This document shows positions 1-5,074 of a stretch of 6,106 nt of DNA, piece by piece. Source of the stretch: Phocaeicola_A sp963624095 (lineage in GTDB: Bacteria > Bacteroidota > Bacteroidia > Bacteroidales > Bacteroidaceae); NCBI GenBank assembly GCA_963624095.1, contig CAVFNZ010000125.1, positions 1 through 6,106 of the forward strand. The letters run 5' to 3'. Within the stretch, counting starts at the first letter, position 1. Each line of letters opens with the position of its first letter. The position numbers were made by a program, and so were the translations under genes. The notes beneath the pieces are model-generated. The model worked only from the letters and a program-made list of their open reading frames with translations. It was not told the DNA's origin and ran no database searches.

Positions 1-45
1 GGCCAATGCCACCGACAGGTCTTGTATTGTCAACTTATCAGCCAT
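1..45 (-). CDS. HU-like DNA-binding protein, N-terminal fragment (partial, cut by window edge)
   Basis: Only the first 15 codons are present (MADKLTIQDLSVALA), reading in frame to base 1. The ATG lies one base after the TGA of the upstream HU gene, and an AAGGAG sequence sits 9 nt before it. The pattern of a short charged N-terminus followed by an amphipathic helix is how HU/IHF-fold proteins begin. A second, usually longer, HU-like gene directly after an HU gene and rimO is what I expect in Bacteroides. The protein class is therefore inferred from the N-terminus plus position. The rest of the gene is outside the window, so length, DNA-binding arm and any extra domain cannot be judged. It is probably co-transcribed and translationally coupled with the HU gene. 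Confidence 0.65.
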   Translation of the reverse strand, partial: MADKLTIQDLSVALA

Positions 46-46
46 A

Positions 47-328
47 TCAAACCTCTCCTTTAATTTTGTTCTTCAACACATTGCTCGGTTTAAAAGCCAA
101 GACCAGCTTGGGGGGCACGAGAATTCTCTTCTTCGATACGGGGTTGACGGATATGCGTTCCATCTTCTTCTTCACTTCCAAGGTTCCAAAGCCATGGACA
201 GCGATAACCTTCCCGTCCTGCAACTGCTCCGTCATTACGGAAACGACTTTCCGTACCATCATGGCCGTGTCTTTGTCCGTAGACTTCAGTCTTTTGGCCA
301 ACTCCGATATGTAATCCTGGTTATTCAA
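47..328 (-). CDS. HU/IHF-family DNA-binding protein
   Basis: A 93-residue nucleoid protein, the normal HU length (about 90), which should bind and bend DNA as a dimer. The two N-terminal helices span roughly residues 3-40. The conserved core turn HGFGTLEV lies at 45-52, the beta arm at about 53-75 with the Asn-Pro pair at 62-63, and the C-terminal segment LAFKPSNVLKNKI at 77-89. The arm tip reads NPVSKK instead of the usual NPxTG, so this is a divergent HU, a type I associate with Bacteroidota. Start: the open frame upstream reaches back to the TGA of rimO and contains no ATG or GTG. The only usable starts are TTG at 358 (adds LILIFTY, unlike any HU) and TTG at 328, which gives the HU-like beginning NNQDYISELAKRL; I chose 328. 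It follows rimO by 33 nt with no visible promoter of its own, so it is probably the third gene of the ftsY-rimO unit, followed by another HU-like gene. Confidence 0.88.
   Translation of the reverse strand: MNNQDYISELAKRLKSTDKDTAMMVRKVVSVMTEQLQDGKVIAVHGFGTLEVKKKMERISVNPVSKKRILVPPKLVLAFKPSNVLKNKIKGEV
55..60 (-). promoter_or_regulatory. Shine-Dalgarno-like AAGGAG before the second HU-like gene
   Basis: AAGGAG lies 9 nt upstream of the ATG at 45, inside the last codons (Lys-Gly-Glu) of the preceding HU gene. Most other starts in the window (ftsY, rimO, tsaD, pncC, rpmB) have no such sequence, only A/T-rich leaders as is usual in Bacteroidota; rpmG has a weaker GGGAGA. It may therefore be a real ribosome binding site, or a by-product of the codons for the HU C-terminus. 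Confidence 0.4.
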
Positions 329-361
329 GTATGTAAATATTAGTATTAAGGAATCCAAAAA

Positions 362-1663
362 TCAGTTCACAACGGAGGCGTAGAGGTCGAAATCATCCGC
401 ATCCGTCACCTTCACTTGGTAGAAGTCTCCTATCCGCAGCTTCTTTTCATGGCAAGGTATCAACACTTCAGGGTCCACTTCCGGCGAATCATATTCGGTG
501 CGGCCGATATAATAATCCCCTTCCGTGCGGTCTATGATGACCTTGAACAGCTGACCTATCTTCTTACCGGTCAGCTCCGAGGAGATTGTCTGTTGCAAAG
601 CCATCAGCTCACCGAGTCGTCTTTGCTTTTCCTCATCCGGAATCTCATCCTCGTAATGTTCCGCCGCGTACGTTCCCTCCTCTTCAGAGTAGGCGAAAGC
701 GCCCATCCTGTCGAAACGCACTTCACGGACAAATTCCTTCAGCTCTTCAAAGTCCGCCTCCGTCTCTCCGGGATGCCCCACCATAAGCGTAGTGCGCAGG
801 TGAATGCCGGGCACTTCGTCACGAAAACGTTGTATCAACCGATAAGTCTCTTCCTTGGTCACGTGCCGGTGCATCTTCCGCAACATGTTGTCGCTGATGT
901 GTTGCAAGGCTATGTCCATGTATTTGCAGACATTGTCCCGCTCACGCATCACACGGAACAACTCTTCCGGGAAGTGAGCCGGATAGGCGTAATGCAGACG
1001 TATCCACTCCACCCCTTCGATGTCCGATATCCGCTCAACCAGTTCGGGCAACATGCGCTCTTTGTACAGGTCCACGCCGTAATAGGTAAGCTCTTGGGCG
1101 ATAATCTGAAATTCCTTTACCCCTTTGCCGACCAACGTCTTCACTTCGTCCACGATTTCCTCCATCGGACGCGACACATGACGTCCCGTGATAATGGGGA
1201 TGGCGCAATAAGAGCAATTCCGGTCACACCCCTCCGAGATTTTCAAATACGCATAATGGGGAGGAGTGGTGAGGCACCGCTCACAAGCCTGCTCCTGATG
1301 GTAAGTCTTGCCCAAATCCCGGAGCAGCTCCGGCCAGTTGAACTTGCCATAGAACTTATCCACTTGAGGGATTTCCTGCAACAGGTCGTTCAGGTATCGC
1401 TCGGACAGGCACCCCATCACATAGAGTTTTCGCAGTGCACCTTCTTCCTTCGCCTTGCAGAATTCAAGTATCGTATTGATGGATTCTTCCTTCGCGTCCC
1501 CTATGAAACCGCAAGTGTTGATGACGGCAATCTCCCCTTTAGGGTTCTCCGGGTCATGGTTCACCTTGTAGCCGTTCAGTTCGAGCTGACGTATCAACCG
1601 CTCCGAGTCCACCAGGTTCTTGGAACAGCCCAACGTGATGATATCTACCGTGTTACGTCTCAT
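362..1663 (-). CDS. rimO: Ribosomal protein S12 methylthiotransferase RimO
   Basis: A radical SAM enzyme that methylthiolates the conserved Asp of ribosomal protein S12, using two 4Fe-4S clusters. At 433 residues it has the full family architecture. The N-terminal UPF0004 domain carries three cluster cysteines (C13 in TLGCSKN, C51 in NTCGFI, C85 in VMGCLSERY). The radical SAM domain contains CxxxCxxC at C146, C150 and C153 (SEGCDRNCSYCAIP). A C-terminal TRAM domain covers about 365-433. The LGCSKN start, the YGVDLY segment (195-200) and the absence of tRNA-type MiaB features favour RimO over MiaB or MtaB. Its ATG overlaps the TGA of ftsY (ATGA, bases 1660-1663), which implies translational coupling; there is no Shine-Dalgarno sequence. 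Its own TGA is in the same frame as the following HU gene. Nothing appears truncated, and all six cluster cysteines are present. Confidence 0.97.
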   Translation of the reverse strand: MRRNTVDIITLGCSKNLVDSERLIRQLELNGYKVNHDPENPKGEIAVINTCGFIGDAKEESINTILEFCKAKEEGALRKLYVMGCLSERYLNDLLQEIPQVDKFYGKFNWPELLRDLGKTYHQEQACERCLTTPPHYAYLKISEGCDRNCSYCAIPIITGRHVSRPMEEIVDEVKTLVGKGVKEFQIIAQELTYYGVDLYKERMLPELVERISDIEGVEWIRLHYAYPAHFPEELFRVMRERDNVCKYMDIALQHISDNMLRKMHRHVTKEETYRLIQRFRDEVPGIHLRTTLMVGHPGETEADFEELKEFVREVRFDRMGAFAYSEEEGTYAAEHYEDEIPDEEKQRRLGELMALQQTISSELTGKKIGQLFKVIIDRTEGDYYIGRTEYDSPEVDPEVLIPCHEKKLRIGDFYQVKVTDADDFDLYASVVN

Positions 1664-2619
1664 TTCGTATTGCCAAATAGGGAGTCAACGAATTCGCGTT
1701 TGTTGAACAGCTGCAAGTCTTCCATTCCTTCGCCCAGGCCGATATATTTCACGGGAATCTTGAATTGGTCGGAGATGCCGAGCACCACGCCACCTTTGGC
1801 GGTGCCATCCAACTTGGTTATCGCCAAGGAGGTCACTTCGGTGGCAAGCGTAAACTGTTTGGCCTGTTCAAAGGCGTTTTGTCCCGTAGAGCCGTCCAGC
1901 ACCAACAGCACCTCGTTGGGGGCGTGCGACACGACCTTCTTCATCACGTTCTTTATCTTCGTCAACTCATTCATCAGTCCCACTTTGTTGTGCAGCCGGC
2001 CTGCCGTGTCGATAATCACGACATCGGCATTGTTGGCGACGGCGGAGCTTAGTGTGTCAAAAGCTACCGAAGCGGGGTCCGCCCCCATTTTCTGCTTCAC
2101 CACAGGCACACCCACCCGATCGCCCCAAATCACCAATTGCTCCACGGCTGCCGCACGGAACGTGTCCGCCGCACCCAAGTAGACGTTTTTGCCGGCCTTT
2201 TTGAACTGGTAGGCAAGCTTTCCGATGGTTGTAGTCTTGCCTACCCCATTCACGCCCACCACCATTATCACATAAGGTTTCTTTTCGGGGTCAACATCAA
2301 AGGAGTCTGAGTCTACCGTATTGTTTTCGGTCAACATGGCCGAAATCTCCTGTTTCAGCAGTTCGTTGAGTTCGTCCGTGCCTACATATTTGTCTTTTGC
2401 AGCCCGGTCTTCAATCCTTTTAATGATTTTCAGCGTCGTCTCTACACCCACGTCCGAAGTCACCAACACTTCTTCGAGGTTGTCCAACACCTCATCGTCG
2501 ACCTTGGACTTGCCGGCCACGGCGCGCGCTATCTTACCGAAGACGCTCTCTTTCGTTTTGGCCAAGCCCTTGTCCAACGTCTCTTTTTTATCTTTAGAGA
2601 AGAAATCAAAGAATCCCAT
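1660..2619 (-). CDS. ftsY: Signal recognition particle receptor FtsY
   Basis: The SRP-type GTPase that docks SRP-bound ribosomes at the cytoplasmic membrane for co-translational insertion. At 319 residues it is the short form: the long acidic A domain of E. coli FtsY is missing. The N-terminus MGFFDFFSKDKK is the expected amphipathic membrane-targeting helix. The N domain spans about 20-100 and the G domain the remainder. GTPase motifs visible: G1 GVNGVGKTT (122-130), G2 DTFRAAA (152-158), G3 DTAGR (204-208), G4 TKLD (268-271) followed by GTAKGG, and the closing GLGEGMEDLQLF (294-305), whose GLGE-x-x-x-DL form separates FtsY from Ffh. It also lacks the Met-rich M domain of Ffh. It is the first gene after a consensus Bacteroides promoter whose -7 box ends 21 bp before the ATG, so the mRNA leader is very short and has no Shine-Dalgarno sequence. 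rimO overlaps its stop codon. Confidence 0.97.
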   Translation of the reverse strand: MGFFDFFSKDKKETLDKGLAKTKESVFGKIARAVAGKSKVDDEVLDNLEEVLVTSDVGVETTLKIIKRIEDRAAKDKYVGTDELNELLKQEISAMLTENNTVDSDSFDVDPEKKPYVIMVVGVNGVGKTTTIGKLAYQFKKAGKNVYLGAADTFRAAAVEQLVIWGDRVGVPVVKQKMGADPASVAFDTLSSAVANNADVVIIDTAGRLHNKVGLMNELTKIKNVMKKVVSHAPNEVLLVLDGSTGQNAFEQAKQFTLATEVTSLAITKLDGTAKGGVVLGISDQFKIPVKYIGLGEGMEDLQLFNKREFVDSLFGNTK

Positions 2620-2640
2620 ATTATGAATTTATTAGTAATG

Positions 2641-2671
2641 CAAAGATACGAATTAATTGGTCATGCACAAA
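2641..2671 (-). promoter_or_regulatory. Bacteroides-type promoter of ftsY-rimO-HU
   Basis: On the minus strand TTTG (2671-2668), a 19-nt spacer, then TATCTTTG (2648-2641). This is a perfect match to the Bacteroidota vegetative promoter TTTG-N19-21-TAnnTTTG. The ATG of ftsY is 21 bp downstream of the -7 box, so the predicted leader is only about 15 nt. The -33 TTTG is formed by the last bases of the upstream terminator's T-tract. Confidence 0.85.
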
Positions 2672-2701
2672 AAAAGTCCCCTTCATTTGATTGAAGAGGA
2701 C
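2669..2701 (-). terminator. Intrinsic terminator after the rpmB-rpmG-DUF4295 unit
   Basis: On the minus strand a 10-bp stem, GTCCTCTTCA pairing with TGAAGGGGAC (one G-U pair), closes a 6-nt loop and is followed directly by seven T residues (2675-2669). It starts 24 bp after the TAA of the small ribosomal-type gene and lies before the ftsY promoter, so it should separate the two transcription units. There is an A/T-rich run on its other side too, but no plus-strand gene ends there. Confidence 0.85.
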
Positions 2702-2725
2702 CTTTAAATATCTAATGTTCGAAGA

Positions 2726-2881
2726 TTATTTCTTGAAGAAATCCTGAACCTTCTCATTCGGTACCATTTGTTCATCAAATACGTAAGCTCCTGTCTTCGG
2801 AGACTTCACCATCTTGATGACCTTTGTGTAAGAACGTCCTTCTTTACCAGTTTGAAGGGTAGCGACTGTTTTCTTTGCCAT
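2726..2881 (-). CDS. DUF4295-type small basic protein, probable ribosome-associated protein
   Basis: A 51-residue, lysine-rich protein beginning MAKKTVATLQTGKEGRSYTK and ending in DFFKK before TAA. I recognise it as the small Bacteroidota family annotated DUF4295. The MAKKT beginning resembles the neighbouring L33. It has no cysteines, no signal peptide and no membrane segment. It starts 9 bp after the rpmG stop and is the last gene before a strong terminator, so it is co-transcribed with L28 and L33. Size, charge and position suggest a 50S subunit component. From memory, and not verified here, a Bacteroidota-specific large-subunit protein named bL38 was reported in a Flavobacterium ribosome structure, and this family is a candidate for it. 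The gene is real with high confidence; the ribosomal role is an inference. Confidence 0.88.
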   Translation of the reverse strand: MAKKTVATLQTGKEGRSYTKVIKMVKSPKTGAYVFDEQMVPNEKVQDFFKK

Positions 2882-2890
2882 GGTCTGTTA

Positions 2891-3079
2891 TTATTTAATT
2901 TCTTTGTGAACTGTTACTCTTTTCAAAATCGGATTGTATTTCTTGAGTTCCAATCTCTCCGTGGTGTTCTTTCTGTTCTTTGTAGTAATATAACGAGAAG
3001 TACCAGGCATACCACTATCCTTGTGCTCCGTGCACTCCAGGATTACCTGCACTCTATTACCTTTTGTTTTCTTTGCCAT
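2891..3079 (-). CDS. rpmG: 50S ribosomal protein L33 (bL33)
   Basis: A 62-residue basic protein of the large subunit, located near the E site. Recognisable L33 segments are KGNRVQVILECTEH (6-19), GTSRYITTKNRKNTTERLELKKYNP (read in two parts, about 26-50) and the ending RVTVHKEIK. Only one cysteine (C16) is present, so this is the zinc-free (C-minus) form lacking the two CxxC pairs. It is slightly longer than the E. coli protein (55 residues) because of the TEHKDSGMPGTSR loop. It lies 21 bp after rpmB and 9 bp before the DUF4295-type gene, in one operon. A GGGAGA lies 9 nt before the ATG and may act as a weak ribosome binding site. Confidence 0.96.
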   Translation of the reverse strand: MAKKTKGNRVQVILECTEHKDSGMPGTSRYITTKNRKNTTERLELKKYNPILKRVTVHKEIK

Positions 3080-3100
3080 ATTTCAGTGTCTCCCAAATTT

Positions 3101-3361
3101 TCAACCAATGACCTTGATGCTTTTCCAGTCGCAATAACCTTTGGCTACCGCCTCAGTCAGAGCCGCATCCAAGCCTTTCTTATTAATAACACGCAAGCCG
3201 TTGGCGCAAATCTTCAAGCTGATCCAACAATCCTGCTCTACATAGTAGAATTTTTTAGTAAACAAATTCACATCGAACGTTCTTTTCGTTCTCTTCTTCG
3301 AATGTGAAACGTTGTTGCCAATCATGGCTTTCTTTCCGGTAATTTGACAAATTTTCGACAT
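3101..3361 (-). CDS. rpmB: 50S ribosomal protein L28 (bL28)
   Basis: An 86-residue large-subunit protein. The family signature is clear: KICQITGKKAMIGNNVSHSKK at the N-terminus (residues 3-23), then RTKRTFDVNLFTKKFY and the core LKICANGLRVINKKGLDAAL (49-68). Cysteines at 5, 45, 52 and 77 do not form a zinc-type CxxC pattern. It is the first gene of the rpmB-rpmG-DUF4295 unit, with its promoter -7 box 50 bp upstream. The leader is A/T-rich with a run of seven A just before the start and no Shine-Dalgarno sequence. rpmB and rpmG are commonly adjacent in bacteria, which supports both calls. Confidence 0.97.
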   Translation of the reverse strand: MSKICQITGKKAMIGNNVSHSKKRTKRTFDVNLFTKKFYYVEQDCWISLKICANGLRVINKKGLDAALTEAVAKGYCDWKSIKVIG

Positions 3362-3411
3362 TGCTATCTATTGTTTTTTTAATATTTTTCTTGTTTATCT
3401 CAAACAGGACG

Positions 3412-3443
3412 CAAAGTTAGCGGTTTTATTCTTAACACACAAG
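3412..3443 (-). promoter_or_regulatory. Bacteroides-type promoter of rpmB-rpmG-DUF4295
   Basis: On the minus strand CTTG (3443-3440, one mismatch to TTTG), a 20-nt spacer, then TAACTTTG (3419-3412), an exact TAnnTTTG -7 box. It stands in the gap between pncC and rpmB, 50 bp before the rpmB ATG. Predicted leader is about 45 nt. Confidence 0.75.
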
Positions 3444-3459
3444 TGTTTTTGAGAATAAA
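3425..3459. repeat. Imperfect inverted repeat overlapping the rpmB -33 region
   Basis: Outer 8-bp perfect arms TTTATTCT (3425-3432) and AGAATAAA (3452-3459) enclose inner 5-bp arms AACAC (3434-3438) and GTGTT (3443-3447). It begins one base after the pncC stop codon. It could be a weak terminator for pncC, but on the minus strand no T-tract follows, so it is not a canonical one. It could also be an operator, since the -33 box CTTG falls at its centre. The function is unknown. Confidence 0.4.
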
Positions 3460-3460
3460 T

Positions 3461-3973
3461 TTATTTTTCGGCTACTTCTTCCTCCTTTTTGTCCGATACC
3501 AGTTCTTTCAGCATTTGCAGGGCGGCGTGTGTAGCGCGTGCAATGTTTATCTCACGTCCGTGGTCTTCTTCGAGTTTGTTCGTGATGACATTTTCCGCAT
3601 CCGCCACTGCCAACCAGATGGTACCTACGGGTTTCTCCGGCGTTCCGCCGCCAGGTCCCGCCACGCCCGACGTCGCGATAGCATAATCGGTTTTGAACGT
3701 TTCCATCGCACCTTTCGCCATTTCTTTTACGGTCTCTTCACTCACCGCACCGAAGTTGGCCAGCGTTTCGGGGCTCACGTGCAACAGGTTTACCTTCACT
3801 TCATCCGCGTAGCACACTACTCCACCCTTGTAGAAGTGCGAGCTTCCGGGTATGGAAGTGATGGCCGCCGCGACATTACCGGCCGTGCAGCTCTCTGCCG
3901 TTGCCAACGTGACGCTCTTTTCCCACATGGCGTCATTGATTTCTCTGCTTATAACTTTTGTTTCTACTGACAT
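3461..3973 (-). CDS. pncC: CinA C-terminal domain protein, probable nicotinamide-nucleotide amidase (PncC type)
   Basis: A stand-alone CinA C-terminal domain of 170 residues. The N-terminal molybdopterin-binding-like domain of full CinA is absent, as in E. coli PncC (YgaD). The family's known reaction is NMN to nicotinate mononucleotide plus ammonia, in pyridine nucleotide recycling. Motifs: TAESCTAG (25-32) with the presumed active-site Ser28, GVVCYADEVK (51-60), FGAVSEE (74-80), and the Gly-rich TSGVAGPGGGTPEKPVGT (101-118). The last ten residues or so are charged and probably disordered (DKKEEEVAEK). Start: the frame remains open back into tsaD, but the upstream start would overlap that gene and add a non-family sequence, so the ATG at 3973 (MSVETKVIS) is preferred. 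It leaves 11 bp after the tsaD stop. No Shine-Dalgarno sequence. Probably co-transcribed with tsaD, although the functions are not obviously linked. Confidence 0.92.
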   Translation of the reverse strand: MSVETKVISREINDAMWEKSVTLATAESCTAGNVAAAITSIPGSSHFYKGGVVCYADEVKVNLLHVSPETLANFGAVSEETVKEMAKGAMETFKTDYAIATSGVAGPGGGTPEKPVGTIWLAVADAENVITNKLEEDHGREINIARATHAALQMLKELVSDKKEEEVAEK

Positions 3974-3984
3974 AGTTTCATGTA

Positions 3985-5004
3985 TTAAAGGACTGTCCTC
4001 GAGTAAGCGGGCAAGTCCATGGTACAAAATTGTTTGTTCAAATATTTATAGTATCCGGCAATGGCTATCATGGCAGCGTTGTCGGTGGTATAGCTGAATT
4101 TGGGTATGTAGACGTTCCATCCGTATCGCTTCGCGCAGTTGCGGAACGCGTTACGCAGTCCGTTGTTGGCCGAGACTCCGCCGGCAACAGCCACGTCCTT
4201 TATCTTCAAGTCCTTGGCGGCTCTTACCAGCTTGTTCATCAAGATATCCACGATGGTCGCCTCCAACGATGCCGCCAAGTCTTCCTTGTGATGTTCAATG
4301 AAATCGGGGTCTTCCTCCACCCATTTCCGCATATTATAGAGGAAAGAGGTCTTCAAACCGCTGAAGCTGTAGTCATAGCCTTGGATATGAGGTTTGCTGA
4401 AGGAATACGCCTTGGGGTTGCCCTGTCGGGCCAACTTGTCGATAATCGGTCCGCCGGGATATCCTAATCCCATCACCTTGGAGCACTTGTCGATGGCTTC
4501 TCCGGCCGCATCGTCGATAGTCTGCCCCAAAATCTCCATTTCATCGTACGACTTCACCAACACAATCTGTGAGTTACCTCCCGACACGAGCAAACAAAGA
4601 AACGGGAAAGCAGGCGGATTGAACTCTTCGTCCGCCGTCTGGATGAAATGCGCCAGCACATGTCCCTTCAGGTGATTCACGTCCACCATTGGAATGCCCA
4701 ACGAGCAGGAAAGCCCTTTGGCGAAAGAGACCCCTACGAGCAGCGAGCCCATCAGTCCCGGACCTCTTGTGAAGGCTATTGCGCTGAGTTGTTCCTTCGT
4801 CACGCCGGCGCGTTTCAACGCCTCGTGCACCACGGGCACGATGTTTTGCTGATGCGCCCGCGAAGCCAGTTCAGGCACCACTCCTCCATACGCTTCGTGC
4901 ACGGCCTGGCTCGCGACAACGTTCGACAGCAGGATGCCGTCCCTGATGACGGCCGCCGACGTATCGTCGCAAGAAGACTCTATACCTAATATAATTGCAC
5001 TCAT
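3985..5004 (-). CDS. tsaD: tRNA N6-adenosine threonylcarbamoyltransferase TsaD (Kae1/Gcp family)
   Basis: Catalyses transfer of threonylcarbamoyl from its AMP ester onto A37 of ANN-decoding tRNAs (t6A), together with TsaB and TsaE, which are not in this window. 339 residues, the normal length. The ASKHA-fold motifs are all visible: ILGIESSCDDTS at the N-terminus (5-16), ELASRAHQQNIVPVVHEAL (45-63), the metal site NHLKGHVLAH with His111 and His115, the nucleotide-binding LLVSGGNSQIV (138-148), AVAGGVSANNGLR (272-284) and the third metal ligand Asp308 in YTTDNAAM. The ATG at 5004 is chosen because MSAIILGIESS matches the usual family start; an ATG at 5013 and a TTG at 5043 would add a short tail unlike the family (the TTG lies inside the -7 box). 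It has its own -7 box 36 bp upstream and is followed 11 bp later by pncC. Confidence 0.97.
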   Translation of the reverse strand: MSAIILGIESSCDDTSAAVIRDGILLSNVVASQAVHEAYGGVVPELASRAHQQNIVPVVHEALKRAGVTKEQLSAIAFTRGPGLMGSLLVGVSFAKGLSCSLGIPMVDVNHLKGHVLAHFIQTADEEFNPPAFPFLCLLVSGGNSQIVLVKSYDEMEILGQTIDDAAGEAIDKCSKVMGLGYPGGPIIDKLARQGNPKAYSFSKPHIQGYDYSFSGLKTSFLYNMRKWVEEDPDFIEHHKEDLAASLEATIVDILMNKLVRAAKDLKIKDVAVAGGVSANNGLRNAFRNCAKRYGWNVYIPKFSYTTDNAAMIAIAGYYKYLNKQFCTMDLPAYSRTVL

Positions 5005-5040
5005 ACAATCCATATATTGTAGCGAACTACATATTCCGTG

Positions 5041-5048
5041 CAAAGGTA
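5041..5048 (-). promoter_or_regulatory. Promoter -7 element of tsaD-pncC
   Basis: TACCTTTG on the minus strand matches TAnnTTTG exactly, in the 70-bp gap between map and tsaD, 36 bp before the chosen ATG. No TTTG stands 19-21 nt upstream, so the promoter may be weak or helped by another factor. Read-through from map, which has no visible terminator, is also possible. Confidence 0.6.
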
Positions 5049-5074
5049 ATCATTTGGAAGATTCTCGCCTCCTT

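Noticed and set aside
416..2182. Long plus-strand open frame opposite rimO and ftsY (588 codons)
   Set aside because: It is antisense to two genes with complete motif sets, its translation has no recognisable domain, and it arises from the codon composition of the minus-strand genes.
3392..3406. Short hairpin TGTTT/AAACA in the rpmB leader as a ribosomal-protein autoregulatory site
   Set aside because: Five base pairs, near the predicted transcript start, with no further structure; too weak to support a leader element.
3974..4027. Longer N-terminus for the CinA-type protein, overlapping tsaD
   Set aside because: The extra 18 residues read through the 3' end of tsaD in another frame and do not resemble the family; the ATG at 3973 gives a normal length and start.
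5005..5020. Small dyad ACAAT/ATTGT just before the tsaD ATG as a translation-control hairpin
   Set aside because: Only five A/T-rich base pairs around a six-base loop; expected by chance in such sequence.
5053..5072. GGA/TCC inverted bases between map and tsaD as a map terminator
   Set aside because: Only three strong pairs without continuous stem, and the T-run is on the wrong strand for map; no terminator is supported here.
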